Positions 7,271-16,182 of a DNA stretch of 64,000 nt are shown here, one piece after another. The position numbers were made by a program, and so were the translations under genes. Below the pieces are notes generated by a model, which worked only from the letters and a program-made list of their open reading frames with translations, was not told where the DNA came from and did no database searches. The DNA lies in the NCBI RefSeq assembly GCF_000383595.1, contig NZ_KB911581.1, positions 6,221,519 through 6,285,518 on the forward strand, written 5' to 3'. Source of the stretch: Streptomyces bottropensis ATCC 25435 (GTDB lineage: Bacteria > Actinomycetota > Actinomycetes > Streptomycetales > Streptomycetaceae). Position 1 is the stretch's first letter. Each line of letters opens with the position of its first letter.

Positions 7271-8104
7271 ATGTGCAGGTGGCTCGCCTATTCGGGAACG
7301 CCCATCCTGCTCGACACGATCCTCTACCGGCCGGCGCACTCCCTGATCGACCAGAGTCTGCACTCCCGGCTGGGTGTCGAGACCACCAACGGTGACGGGT
7401 TCGGCATCGGCTGGTACTCGCCCGGCCTGGAGACCCCCGCGATCTTCCGCGACATCGGTCCGGCCTGGAGCAACCGCAATCTGCGGGAGATCGCCGACCA
7501 TGTCCGCTCCCCGATCTTCTTCGCCCACATCCGGGCGTCGACCGGTACGGCGGTGCAGCAGACCAACAGCCACCCCTTCCGGCACGGCCGCTGGTTGTGG
7601 ATGCACAACGGCGCGATCGCGGACTTCCACCGGATACGGCGGGATCTCTCGCTGGCCGTCGACCCGGAGCTGTTCGCCGACATCGAGGGGCAGACGGACT
7701 CGGAGCTGATGTTCTACCTGGCGCTCACTCTCGGTCTGGAGGAGGACCCTCCGGGCGCGGTCGCGCGGATGGCGGGCCTGGTGGAGCGGGTCGGTCGCGA
7801 GCACGGGGTGGAGTTCCCGCTGCAGATGACGGTCGCCTTGACGGACGGAGAGGCGCTGTGGGCCTTCCGTTACTCCAGCCAGAAGCAGTCGCGCTCGCTG
7901 TTCTACAGCACCCGGGTGGAGACGTTGCGCGCGCTCCACCCCGACCTGTCGTTCCTGCGGGAGGTCTCCGACGAGACCCGTCTCATCGTCTCCGAGCCCC
8001 TGGGCGACATGCCCGGCGCCTGGAACGAGGTCCCCGAGAACAGCTACGGCGTCGTCCGGCCCGGGGAGGACGTCCTGGGTGCCTTCTCCCCGCAGCCCGT
8101 GTAG
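7271..8104 (+). CDS. Class II glutamine amidotransferase (EgtC/YafJ-like)
   Basis: A 277-residue single-domain Ntn-hydrolase. Cys2, exposed after removal of Met1 (MCRWLAY), is the nucleophile. The family motifs NGDGFGIGWY, FFAHIRAS and HPFRHGRWLWMHNGAI supply the glutamine pocket and oxyanion hole. It resembles EgtC-type gamma-glutamyl hydrolases and YafJ. Neighbouring egt genes are absent, so a role in ergothioneine synthesis is not supported here, and amide hydrolysis of an unknown gamma-glutamyl or amide substrate is the safe statement. An AAGGTGG ribosome-binding site precedes the ATG. The gene stands alone and ends at a bidirectional terminator. Confidence 0.8.
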   Translation: MCRWLAYSGTPILLDTILYRPAHSLIDQSLHSRLGVETTNGDGFGIGWYSPGLETPAIFRDIGPAWSNRNLREIADHVRSPIFFAHIRASTGTAVQQTNSHPFRHGRWLWMHNGAIADFHRIRRDLSLAVDPELFADIEGQTDSELMFYLALTLGLEEDPPGAVARMAGLVERVGREHGVEFPLQMTVALTDGEALWAFRYSSQKQSRSLFYSTRVETLRALHPDLSFLREVSDETRLIVSEPLGDMPGAWNEVPENSYGVVRPGEDVLGAFSPQPV

Positions 8105-8151
8105 CCGCCCGGTGACGCCGGAAGGCGCTCCCGGTCCGGCCGCGCATGACT

Positions 8152-8186
8152 CAGGGGCCGTGCGGAGTGTTCCGCCACGGCCCCTG
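8152..8186. terminator. Bidirectional terminator hairpin
   Basis: CAGGGGCCG (8152-8160) pairs with CGGCCCCTG (8178-8186), and the arm continues inward through GCGGA/TCCGC with one bulged base. It lies between the convergent amidotransferase gene and tRNA-Pro and can serve both. Confidence 0.7.
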
Positions 8187-8215
8187 AACTGCGACTTCAC
8201 CACGTCTTCGTGAAG

Positions 8216-8289
<74 letters not shown>

Positions 8290-8388
8290 GTGCGCTGTCC
8301 GCGGTGAACCGCGTGATCGCGCAGTGAGAACTTTACCGTACGTCGGCCCCTGCCCCGCAGCCGGTGCGAGGCGGGGGACAATCGAGGG

Positions 8389-8955
8389 ATGAGCGGGACA
8401 GCGGAGGACGGGACGACGGGGCGGGGGCGGGACCGGGACGAGGAGGGGCGGGTGCGCAGTGCGCGGCCCCGGGACGGGCTGGGGCGCCCGCTGCCTTACG
8501 GGGCGCCGGGGGTCGAGCGGCAGCCCGAGGGGGTGCTGCGGGAGCCGGAGGAGACGGTCGTCGAGGCGCAGGCCCTGCTGGACGCGGGGAAGCCGTTCCA
8601 CGCGCACGAGGTCTTCGAGGACGCCTGGAAGTCCGGGCCCGACGAGGAACGCGCGCTGTGGCGGGGGCTCGCCCAGCTCGCGGTGGGCCTCACCCACTCG
8701 GCGCGGGGGAACGTCAAGGGCGGAGCCCTGTTGCTGCGGCGCGGGGCCGGGGCCGTCGAGGAGTGGGGGGCCGCCAGCGGACGGCGGCAGCCCTACGGCG
8801 TCGATCTGGCCGGGGTCGGGGCCTGGGCGCGGCGGCTGGCCGGCGTCGTGGAGCGGGAGGACCGCGCGGTCGACGCGCGGGCCTGGGCCCCCCGGTTGCG
8901 CCCCGCGCACCCGGCACCGGAGTCCTCCGCGCCCGGCCCCTCAGCGGAGCAGTAG
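8389..8955 (+). CDS. DUF309 domain-containing protein
   Basis: A 188-residue protein of unknown function. Residues about 55-125 match the DUF309 helical repeat, with the signature FHAHEVFEDAWK and ARGNVKGGALLLRRG. The N-terminal 50 residues are charged and disordered (TGRGRDRDEEGR), and the C-terminus is Pro/Ala-rich. No catalytic role is established for the family. Its last 15 bases overlap the 3' end of the convergent TSUP permease gene, so the two transcripts are antisense at their ends. Confidence 0.75.
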   Translation: MSGTAEDGTTGRGRDRDEEGRVRSARPRDGLGRPLPYGAPGVERQPEGVLREPEETVVEAQALLDAGKPFHAHEVFEDAWKSGPDEERALWRGLAQLAVGLTHSARGNVKGGALLLRRGAGAVEEWGAASGRRQPYGVDLAGVGAWARRLAGVVEREDRAVDARAWAPRLRPAHPAPESSAPGPSAEQ

Positions 8956-9714
8956 CTGCAGGCCGCCCACGATCGTCGCCGCGATGACCAGTTGTTCGAA
9001 CAGCTTCTGGTTGATGCGGTTCACCGCCCACTTGCCGAGGAAGGCGCCCGGCACGACGAACAGGGCCAGGGCGGCGTCCAGGAGCAGGGAGTGCGCGTCG
9101 ATGAGGCCGAGGCCCACGCTGAAGGGGACCTTGGAGACGTTGACGATGAGGAAGAAGAAGGCGGACGTGCCCAGGAAGCCGAGCTTCCGGAAGCCCGCCG
9201 AGAGCAGGTACAGGGACATCACGGGCCCGCCGGCGTTGGCGACCATGGTGGTGAAGCCGCCGAGAACGCCGTACGAGCGGGCCTTGACGCGGCCTGCGCG
9301 GGTGGTGACGGCGTCGGGTTCGTCGTCCTTGTCGGCCGTGCGCCGGCGCCGGATCGTGACGGCCGCCATCAGCAGCAGGATCGCGCCGATCGACGTGCGC
9401 ACGATCTGGTCGTCGGCCCGGATCAGGAAGAGCGTGCCGAGGACGACACCGGCGCCGACCGCCGGGAAGAGCTTCCACAGGGTGGGCCAGTGGGCGTGCC
9501 GGCGGTAGGTCAGGACGGCGAGGACGTCCCCGACGATGAGAATCGGGAGCAGGACGCCGGTCGAGGCACGGGCGGGCAGGACCGCCGCGAAGATCGCGAG
9601 GCTGACCGTGTTGGCGCCGCTCACGGCGGTCTTCGAGAAACCGACGAGCAGGGCCGCGAAGGCGAGGGCCGCGAGCTCGGCCGTGGACAGGTGCCAGAGA
9701 GTCATCGTGTTCAT
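8941..9714 (-). CDS. TSUP (TauE/SafE) family membrane permease
   Basis: A 257-residue integral membrane protein with about eight hydrophobic helices, the usual TSUP size. The duplicated family motif appears as GFSKTAVSGAN near residue 25 and ANAGGPVMSLYLL near 160. TSUP proteins move sulfite, sulfonates or other small organic anions; the substrate is not evident. ATG at 9714 (MNTMTLW) is preferred over in-frame upstream codons because the first helix then starts at a normal position. It is divergent from the lipase gene across about 200 bases. Its 3' end overlaps the DUF309 gene. Confidence 0.82.
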   Translation of the reverse strand: MNTMTLWHLSTAELAALAFAALLVGFSKTAVSGANTVSLAIFAAVLPARASTGVLLPILIVGDVLAVLTYRRHAHWPTLWKLFPAVGAGVVLGTLFLIRADDQIVRTSIGAILLLMAAVTIRRRRTADKDDEPDAVTTRAGRVKARSYGVLGGFTTMVANAGGPVMSLYLLSAGFRKLGFLGTSAFFFLIVNVSKVPFSVGLGLIDAHSLLLDAALALFVVPGAFLGKWAVNRINQKLFEQLVIAATIVGGLQLLLR

Positions 9715-9911
9715 GCGGGGTCCGATGGTATGCGCACCTATCGGCACGCGACAGGACCGTCTCGCCAGTTGACCCTGCTCCCGCCCCGGTCCGGGATCCG
9801 GTCATCTCCCGGCCGCCCGGTGGCGGGTTTCGCCCCGGACGGCCCATGGACCATCGTCCGACGGGCTGGCAAGATCCCCCGGGTACCTTCACCGACGTAG
9901 TTGGAGGAGTC

Positions 9912-10721
9912 ATGGCCGACTCGCGCGAGCACAGCTTCGCCGGTACGCGGGGCGGTGTCACCGCACGGGAATGGCCGTGCGAGGGGGCGCGCTACGTCGT
10001 GCTCCTGGTGCACGGCTACGGGGAGCACATCGGCCGGTACGAGCATGTGGCCGATGCCCTGGTGCGGCACGGCGCGGCGGTGTTCGGCCCCGACCACATG
10101 GGGCACGGCAGGTCGGCGGGCGAGCGGGTGCTGATCGAGGACTTCGAGGCCGTGGTCACCGATCTGCACGCGGTGGAGGTGCGGGCCAGGGCCGCCTACC
10201 CGGGTCTGCCGGTGGTGCTGATCGGCCACTCGATGGGCGGTCTGATCGCCGCGCGGTACGCCCAGCGGTACGGCGCCGGGCTCGCCGCGATCGTGCTCTC
10301 GGGGCCGCTGATCGGGATCTGGGAGCCGCTGCGGGCGCTGCTGGCCCCGCCGGGGGTGCCCGAGGTCCCGCTCGACCCGAAGCTGCTCTCCCGGGACATG
10401 GCGGTCGGCGCCGCGTACGCGAACGATCCGCTGGTGTGGCACGGCCCGTTCAAGCGGCCGACGCTGGAGGCGATCGACCGCGGCCTGGCGGCGATCTCGA
10501 AGAACGGTCCGCTCGAAGCGCTCCCGCTGCTGTGGCTGCACGGCGACGACGACCGGATCGTGCCGCTGTCCGGCAGCCGTACGGGCATCGAGGAGTTCCG
10601 GGGCGCCGACTGGACCGAGCGGGTCTATCCGGGCGCCCGGCACGAGGTGTTCAACGAGACGAACAAGGCCGAAGTGCTCGCGGACGTCAAGGAGTTCGTG
10701 GACTGTGCGCTGCGGCGCTGA
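9912..10721 (+). CDS. Alpha/beta hydrolase, monoacylglycerol lipase-like
   Basis: A 269-residue cytosolic serine hydrolase. LVHGYGEHIGRY supplies the oxyanion region, the nucleophile is Ser107 in GHSMGG, the acid is expected at Asp212/213 in HGDDDRIVP, and the base is His244 in GARHEVFNE. The HG[YL]GEH and DHMGHGRS signatures are those of monoacylglycerol lipases and lysophospholipases, so it probably cleaves monoacylglycerols. TTGGAGGAG just before the ATG is a strong ribosome-binding site. A CGGCGTACGCCG palindrome at 10727-10738 follows the stop. Confidence 0.83.
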   Translation: MADSREHSFAGTRGGVTAREWPCEGARYVVLLVHGYGEHIGRYEHVADALVRHGAAVFGPDHMGHGRSAGERVLIEDFEAVVTDLHAVEVRARAAYPGLPVVLIGHSMGGLIAARYAQRYGAGLAAIVLSGPLIGIWEPLRALLAPPGVPEVPLDPKLLSRDMAVGAAYANDPLVWHGPFKRPTLEAIDRGLAAISKNGPLEALPLLWLHGDDDRIVPLSGSRTGIEEFRGADWTERVYPGARHEVFNETNKAEVLADVKEFVDCALRR

Positions 10722-10747
10722 GGCGCCGGCGTACGCCGCGTTTTCAC

Positions 10748-11050
10748 GTGTCCGACCTGGGCACCCGCACCCGCATGGAGTGGTTGCGGCAAGCGGCCTG
10801 CGTGGGAGAGGACCCCGAACTGTTCTTCCCCGTGGGCACCACGGGACCGGCGCTCGACGACGTCGCCGCCGCCAAACGTGTCTGCGGCCGCTGCCCGGTG
10901 CGCCGCGAGTGCCTGAACTGGGTGCTCGGCAACGGGCAGACGGCCGGCGTGTGGGGCGGCATGGGCGAGGAGGAACGCACCGACCTGCTCCGTAGAGCCG
11001 GGAGCGCCGACGCCGCCCGGCACGAGGCGCTGGCCGGTATGCCTGGATGA
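10748..11050 (+). CDS. WhiB-family iron-sulfur regulator (Wbl)
   Basis: A 100-residue protein if started at GTG 10748; ATG 10775 (MEWLRQ) is the alternative, and neither has a clear ribosome-binding site. Four conserved cysteines (18, 46, 49, 55; C-x27-CGRC-x5-C) ligate a 4Fe-4S cluster, and GVWGG at 67-71 is the family turn before the basic DNA-contact region. Wbl proteins act by binding the principal sigma factor and sensing redox gases. It lies 26 bases after the lipase and 22 bases before dps, so it may be cotranscribed with the oxidative-stress gene dps. Confidence 0.85.
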   Translation: MSDLGTRTRMEWLRQAACVGEDPELFFPVGTTGPALDDVAAAKRVCGRCPVRRECLNWVLGNGQTAGVWGGMGEEERTDLLRRAGSADAARHEALAGMPG

Positions 11051-11072
11051 AGCGATTGAGGAGTACTGCGCA

Positions 11073-11555
11073 ATGACGATGGTGAGGAGCACACTTCCCG
11101 AGTCCGCCCGCCGGATCGCGGGCGACGCGCTGCAGGAGAGCCTGGTGGATCTGCTGGGCCTCTCGCTGATCGGGAAGCAGGCCCACTGGAACGTGGTGGG
11201 ACCGAGGTTCCGTTCGATCCACCTGCAGCTCGACGAGGTGGTGTCCACGGCACGGACGTTCGCCGACCAGGTCGCCGAACGCGCGGCGGCGATCGGGGTG
11301 GCCCCGGACGGCCGGCCCGAGACCGTGGCGACCCGGTTCGCCCTCCAGGGGCCGAAGGACGGCTGGCTGCGGGACACCGAGGTCGTACGGCTGCTGGTGG
11401 AGGCGCTGGAGGCGGCGATCGGGCGGCTGCGTGGGCGCATCGAGGTCACGGAGGAGGCCGACAAGGTCACGCAGGACCTGTTGATCTCCGTCACCTACGA
11501 GCTGGAGAAGCAGCGCTGGATGTTCGAGGCGGAGAACTGGCCGCGCGAGGACTGA
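11073..11555 (+). CDS. dps: Dps-family DNA-binding ferritin-like protein
   Basis: A 160-residue ferritin-fold protein. The ferroxidase-site signature is visible in IGKQAHWNVVGPRFRSIHLQLDEV, the helix that contributes His and Asp/Glu ligands across the dimer. Dps dodecamers oxidise and store iron with H2O2 and compact DNA. There is no long lysine-rich tail. A GAGGAG ribosome-binding site lies at 11056-11061. The gene is followed by an exceptionally long palindromic terminator. The preceding wbl gene suggests redox-linked control. Confidence 0.9.
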   Translation: MTMVRSTLPESARRIAGDALQESLVDLLGLSLIGKQAHWNVVGPRFRSIHLQLDEVVSTARTFADQVAERAAAIGVAPDGRPETVATRFALQGPKDGWLRDTEVVRLLVEALEAAIGRLRGRIEVTEEADKVTQDLLISVTYELEKQRWMFEAENWPRED

Positions 11556-11606
11556 CCGCGCGGCGGGCGGGCGGCGCCTGCGCGCTCGCCGTCCTTCGCG
11601 ACGGTC

Positions 11607-11660
11607 CCGGACCGCCGGGGTGCCCGAAGCCGTACGGCTTCGGGCACCCCGGCGGTCCGG
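11607..11660. terminator. Bidirectional terminator, 54-bp perfect palindrome
   Basis: A 26-base arm starting CCGGACCGCC is repeated exactly inverted around a TA centre. It lies between convergent dps and amidohydrolase genes. There is no T-run, which is usual for Streptomyces hairpin terminators. Confidence 0.85.
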
Positions 11661-11675
11661 CGTGTCAGTGGTCCG

Positions 11676-13037
11676 TCAGGCGTCCGGCTTCTTCGCCGCC
11701 ACGGCGGTCAGCAGCCGGTCGCGTGACTCCTCGACCAGGCGGCGGGCCCGGCCCACGTCCGCGAGCAGCCGGCCGTCGCGCTTGTGGACCACTCCGTCGA
11801 CGATGACCGTCTCGACGTTGGAGACGTCCGCGCAGAGGGTGACGGCCGCCACCGCGTCGTGCACCGGCGCCATGTTGAGGGCGGTGGCGTCGAGGGCGAC
11901 GACATCGGCCCGCTTGCCGGGCGTCAGGGAGCCGGTACGGTCCTCCACGCCGGCCACGTGGGCCCCGTTGAGCGTGGCCATCTCCAGCATCTGACGTACC
12001 GTCAACATGGTCTTCGGGACGGGCAGGTTGGCCTGCCAGCAGTCGGCGTTGACCCGGGCCCGTTCGGCGCCGAAGGCGGCCCGGATCTGGGTGAACATGT
12101 CGCCGGGCACGGTGGTGACGACGTCGATGCTCAAGGACGGCCGCAGCCCGTGTTCGACGGCCTGCATCACGGGCGGCCAGCCGTGGCCCATCTGCGTCTC
12201 CACCTGGGCGGAAATGGACACCGTGCCACCGCTGTCGGCCACCATCCGCCACTCGTCCTCGCTGAGGTGACAGCAGTGGACGTAGGTCGTGTCGGGCCCG
12301 AGCAGACCCAGCTGGTTCAGCTGCCTGACCATGCCGAAGCGCCCGGCGAGGCGGCCCATGGCGACGTGCACGGTGATCGGGATGTCCAGCTCGCGGGCGA
12401 GGCCCCATTCGCGGGTGACGACGTCGTCGGCGCAGAAACCGGGGCCGCGCGTGGCCAGGGCCATGGTCAGCAGGCCGTCGCCGGAGGCGAAGTGCTGGTC
12501 GCGGACGCGGCGTACGTCGTCACCGGGTACCGCGATCTTGCTGTCGAACCAGTAGTCGGCGAGTGAGGTGTTCGCGCTCCCGTACGCGTACTGGGCACGG
12601 ATGCCCGTCTCGGTCAGCGCCTGGATCGCGGCGTCCGGGTGCTCGGGCGTGTTGTTGATGTGCGACCAGTCGACGAGCGTGGTGATGCCCGCGTTGAGGC
12701 ACTCCAGGGTGCCGGCCAGGTTGCCGGCGTACACGTCCTCGGGGGTGTAGACGGGCGCGAAGGTGTCGAGGACGTCGACGAAGTAGTCGTCGAGGGTGGC
12801 GTCGGGGGCGCAGCCGCGGATCGGCGCCTCCCAGGTGTGGCGGTGGGTGTCGACGAAGCCGGGGATCACGATGCGGCCGGTCATGTCGAGCACCTCGGCG
12901 TCCACGTCCGCGTCGATCTCGCGCCGGACCGCCGTGATCGTGCCGTCCTCGATGAGGACGTCGCCCCGGGGCAGGTCGCCGATGTCCGGATCCATCGAGA
13001 CGACATGGCCCGCGCGCAGGAGCATCCGTTCGGTCAT
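11676..13037 (-). CDS. Amidohydrolase (TRZ/ATZ, chlorohydrolase/deaminase superfamily)
   Basis: A 453-residue metal-dependent hydrolase. The beta-sandwich N-terminus leads to the metal motif H65-R-H67 (PGFVDTHRHTW), a further His in ITVHVAM, and HCCHLSEDE near residue 260; ALDATALNMAPVH is in the C-terminal small domain. The set fits cytosine-deaminase, S-adenosylhomocysteine-deaminase and triazine-hydrolase-like enzymes that deaminate or dechlorinate heterocycles; the substrate cannot be chosen by eye. It is a single-gene unit on the minus strand, downstream of the LLM operon but separated by 510 bases containing a terminator-like hairpin. Confidence 0.8.
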   Translation of the reverse strand: MTERMLLRAGHVVSMDPDIGDLPRGDVLIEDGTITAVRREIDADVDAEVLDMTGRIVIPGFVDTHRHTWEAPIRGCAPDATLDDYFVDVLDTFAPVYTPEDVYAGNLAGTLECLNAGITTLVDWSHINNTPEHPDAAIQALTETGIRAQYAYGSANTSLADYWFDSKIAVPGDDVRRVRDQHFASGDGLLTMALATRGPGFCADDVVTREWGLARELDIPITVHVAMGRLAGRFGMVRQLNQLGLLGPDTTYVHCCHLSEDEWRMVADSGGTVSISAQVETQMGHGWPPVMQAVEHGLRPSLSIDVVTTVPGDMFTQIRAAFGAERARVNADCWQANLPVPKTMLTVRQMLEMATLNGAHVAGVEDRTGSLTPGKRADVVALDATALNMAPVHDAVAAVTLCADVSNVETVIVDGVVHKRDGRLLADVGRARRLVEESRDRLLTAVAAKKPDA

Positions 13038-13547
13038 CGCCGTTCCTCCCAGAGGTGGGTGCGTATGAGAGCTGACGGAACGTCAGTATGCGGCGGATTC
13101 GCGGGCGGTTCCCGTGACCCGGCCGACGAGGGGGACGACCGGGACGAGGGCGGCGCGCCGGCTGTCGCGGTGCGGGGTCTTCCCGACGGACGCGCGCTCC
13201 CCGCGCGGTCGGGGCGGACGGGCCCGTGGTGCTCCTCGCGTGTCCGGTCCCGTCCGAGGCGCCCTGCCCGGCGGACGGCGTCGGGTCGGTGTGTGCGGAT
13301 CGCCACGGCGACCACCCCCATCCCTGCGGAGTCAACGGCCTCACGGGGCGGGCGTCAAGCGATGCGGGCGTCAAGCGATGCGGGCGCCGAGTGACACGCA
13401 CACGAGGCGGCCGCCGGCTCGCCGGCACTGGCACGGCGGCCGCTCTCCCCCGCCGACAGGGCCGGGGGCGCGGGGCGGGGGCGGGATGCTCCGTCCGGCG
13501 GCGGTGCTCGGTGCGGCTGCGCCGGACGGGGAACCCGGTCGTCGAGG
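13038..13547. other. Intergenic with 16-bp tandem repeat
   Basis: A 510-base gap. At 13350-13386 two exact copies of GGGCGTCAAGCGATGC (plus five bases of a third) are tandem. A terminator-like hairpin at 13491-13529 closes the LLM operon. Short frames such as 13034-13321 (minus) have no recognisable content, so no gene is called. The amidohydrolase promoter should lie near 13038. Confidence 0.55.
13491..13529 (-). terminator. Terminator of the LLM/ABC operon
   Basis: CCGTCCGGCG (13491-13500) pairs with CGCCGGACGG (13520-13529) across a 19-base loop, 19 bases after the last operon gene. Confidence 0.5.
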
Positions 13548-14894
13548 TCAGGCGGGGGTGTCCAGGCCCAGGTGGTCGCGGAGGGTCGGGCCCTCGTAGT
13601 CCGTGCGGAAGACACCGCGCTCCTGGAGCAGGGGGACGACCTTGTCGGCGAAGGGGTCCAGGCCGGTGGGGGTGATGTGGGGGACGAGGATGAAGCCGTC
13701 GGCGGCGTCGGACTGGACGTACTCGTCGATGGTGCGGGCGACGGTCTCCGGGGAGCCGATGAAGTTCTGGCGGTTGCCGGTCTCGATGACCAGGTCCCGG
13801 ATGGACCAGTCGTGGGCGGCGGCCAGTTCCCGCCATTCGCGGGCGGTGGCGAGCGGGTCGCGGTACATGCGCACCTGGGCGCGGCCCTTGGAGATGTGCG
13901 TGTCGCCGACCTCAGGGTCGATGTCGGGCAGCGGGCCGTCCGGGTCGTAGGAGGACAGGTCGCGGTTCCAGACGAACTCCAGGTGCTTGAGGGCGGTGGC
14001 GCCGCTGACCTGGAGGCGGCGTACCTCCTTGGCGAGTTCCTCGGCCTCGGCGTCGGTGTCACCGAGGACGAAGGTCGCGGCGGGCAGGATCAGCAACTGG
14101 TCCTCGCGGCGGCCGTACTTGGCGAGGCGGCTCTTGACGTCGGTGTAGAAGGCCCGGCCGGCGTCCAGGCTCGCGTAGCGGCTGAAGATGGCGTCGGCGC
14201 CGGCGGCGGCGAACTCACGGCCCTCGTCGGAGTCCCCCGCCTGGAAGATCACCGGGCGGCCCTGCGGGGAGCGCGGGACGTTGAACCGGCCCTCGATGTC
14301 GAAGTGCTGCCCCGAGTGCACGAAGGCTCCGGCCTTGGCGTCGCGCAGGAAGACGCCCGTCTCCTGGTCGGCGACGATCTCGTCCCCGTCCCAGGAGTCG
14401 AAGAGTTCGTTCGCCGTGGCCAGGAACTCCTTGGCGCGGGAGTAGCGCTCCTCCTGCGGCAGGAAGCCTCCCCGGCGGAAGTTCTCGCCGGTGAAGGCGT
14501 CCCAGGAGGTGACGACGTTCCACGCGGCGCGCCCGTCGGAGAGGTGGTCGAGGCTCGCGAACTGGCGGGCCACCTCGTACGGCTCGTTGAAGGTGGAGTT
14601 GATGGTGCCGGTCAGTCCGAGGCGCTCGGTGACGGCGGCCAGCGCGGCGAGCACGGTGAAGGTGTCGGGGCGGCCGACCACGTCCAGGTCGTAGATGTGG
14701 CCGCCCTGTTCGCGCAGCCGCAGGCCCTCCGCGAGGAACAGGAAGTCGAACTTGGCGCGCTCGGCGGTCCGCGCGAAGTGCGCGAAGGAGCTGAACTCGA
14801 TGTGGCTGCCGGCCTTGGGATCGCTCCACACGGTGGTGTTGTTGACGCCCGGGAAGTGGGCGGCCAGATGGACCTGCTTCAGGGGTTTGCTCAT
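13548..14894 (-). CDS. LLM-class flavin monooxygenase, NtaA/SnaA/DszA type
   Basis: A 448-residue TIM-barrel FMNH2-dependent monooxygenase. Family marks include HLAAHFPGVN at the start, FDFLFLAEGL, GRAAWNVVTSWD near residue 140 (flavin/substrate region) and RPVIFQAGDSDEG near 240. Relatives oxidise organosulfur or amine compounds (dibenzothiophene sulfone, nitrilotriacetate, S-(2-succino)cysteine derivatives) using reduced flavin from a separate reductase; none is adjacent. A TAGGAGAC ribosome-binding site precedes ATG 14894. It is the last gene of the operon that starts with a leader peptide at 20262. The sulfur substrate is an inference from context. Confidence 0.85.
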   Translation of the reverse strand: MSKPLKQVHLAAHFPGVNNTTVWSDPKAGSHIEFSSFAHFARTAERAKFDFLFLAEGLRLREQGGHIYDLDVVGRPDTFTVLAALAAVTERLGLTGTINSTFNEPYEVARQFASLDHLSDGRAAWNVVTSWDAFTGENFRRGGFLPQEERYSRAKEFLATANELFDSWDGDEIVADQETGVFLRDAKAGAFVHSGQHFDIEGRFNVPRSPQGRPVIFQAGDSDEGREFAAAGADAIFSRYASLDAGRAFYTDVKSRLAKYGRREDQLLILPAATFVLGDTDAEAEELAKEVRRLQVSGATALKHLEFVWNRDLSSYDPDGPLPDIDPEVGDTHISKGRAQVRMYRDPLATAREWRELAAAHDWSIRDLVIETGNRQNFIGSPETVARTIDEYVQSDAADGFILVPHITPTGLDPFADKVVPLLQERGVFRTDYEGPTLRDHLGLDTPA

Positions 14895-14914
14895 GGCGGT
14901 CGGTCTCCTACGGC

Positions 14915-16168
14915 TCAGACGGTCGCGGTCGTGGCGGCGGCGTAGCGTGCGGCGGGGCGGGGCAGCCCCAGCAGGCCGCGCAGGGTCCCGGCCTCGTAGG
15001 CCCGGCGGAAGACGCCGCGCCGCTGCAGTTCGGGCACGAGGCCGCGGGTGATCGCCGGGAGGTCGTGACCCAGCACGGCGGGGCGCAGCCGGAACCCCGT
15101 CAGACCGGCGGTGGCCAGATCCTGGAGGAGGTCCGCCAGTCGGGCCGGTGAGCCGGTGAAGATCCGGGCGTCGCTCGCGTAGGGCTCGCCGGCCAGCGCG
15201 TCGAGGCGCTGCCGTCGGGCGGCCGCTGCCGCCGGGTCGTCGTCGAGGAAGACCACGAGGTCGCCGAAGACGTGCAGCGGGTCGTCGGCGCGCCCGGCGG
15301 CCCGCTGCTCCGCGCGAATCTCGTCGACGATCGCCCGTGCCCGGTCGGTGTCGTGGGGCGTGACGTATCCGATGTCGGCCTGGCGGGCCACCAGCCGGTA
15401 CGGGACGGTGTCGTGGGCGAGCGCGCTGACGACGGGCTGGCCCTGTGGGGGGCGGGGTGTGATGGAGGGGCCCTTGACGCTGAAGTGGCGGCCCTCGAAG
15501 TCGATGTAGTGCAGTTTGTCGCGGTCGACGAAGCGGCCGGTGGCCACGTCCCGGATCTCCGCGTCGTCCTCCCAGCTGTCCCACAGCCGGCGCACGACCT
15601 CGACGTGGTCGGCGGCCTCGTCGAACAGCTCGGTCACCAACTCCTGTGCGTCCGGGCTGTCGTAGGCCTCGATGCGCGGGATCGTACGGCGGCCGAAGTG
15701 GGCGGCCTCGTTCGGCCGGGCGGTGATCTGCACCCGCAGGCCCGCGCGGCCGGAGCTGACGTAGTCGAGGGTGGCGATGGCCTTGGAGATGTGGAAGGGC
15801 TCGGTGTGGGTGGCCACGACGGTCGGCACGATGCCGATGTGCCGGGTGAGGGGGGCGATCCGGGCGGCGACGAGGACGGCGTCCAGTCGGCCGCGGAGCT
15901 GGTCGGTGCGCTCGTCCGGCTCCAGGAAGTGGGCCGACTGCGGGCCGAGGCCGTCCTCGATGGTCACGAAGTCGAGCAGCCCGCGCTCGGCCTCGGCGAC
16001 GAGGTCGGCCCAGTAGGCGGCGGTGAACACCTCGCGGGGGCGGGCCACCGGCTCACGCCAGGAGGCGGGGTGCCAGCCGGTGCCGTCGAGGGCGACGGCC
16101 AGGTGCAGCGGGGACGGCGCGGAGGCGGGGGCGGGTGTGGAGGAGGGGAAAGACGCGGCTGGGGACAC
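14915..16168 (-). CDS. LLM-class flavin monooxygenase (second, divergent paralogue)
   Basis: A 417-residue TIM-barrel flavin monooxygenase, clearly different from its neighbour. The start is HLAVALDGTGWHPASWR, followed by DFVTIEDGLG, GLRVQITARPNEAAHFGR and RPPQGQPVVSALAHD. GTG 16168 is chosen because AGGAAGG lies about 10 bases upstream; the longer frame beyond it is Pro/Ser-rich without homology. Two unlike LLM enzymes in one operon suggest two oxidation steps or two related substrates, as with YtmO and YtnJ in the Bacillus ytm operon. It is 20 bases from the next LLM gene and 14 from the acetyltransferase. Confidence 0.83.
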   Translation of the reverse strand: MSPAASFPSSTPAPASAPSPLHLAVALDGTGWHPASWREPVARPREVFTAAYWADLVAEAERGLLDFVTIEDGLGPQSAHFLEPDERTDQLRGRLDAVLVAARIAPLTRHIGIVPTVVATHTEPFHISKAIATLDYVSSGRAGLRVQITARPNEAAHFGRRTIPRIEAYDSPDAQELVTELFDEAADHVEVVRRLWDSWEDDAEIRDVATGRFVDRDKLHYIDFEGRHFSVKGPSITPRPPQGQPVVSALAHDTVPYRLVARQADIGYVTPHDTDRARAIVDEIRAEQRAAGRADDPLHVFGDLVVFLDDDPAAAAARRQRLDALAGEPYASDARIFTGSPARLADLLQDLATAGLTGFRLRPAVLGHDLPAITRGLVPELQRRGVFRRAYEAGTLRGLLGLPRPAARYAAATTATV

Positions 16169-16182
16169 GGGTGGGTGCCTTC

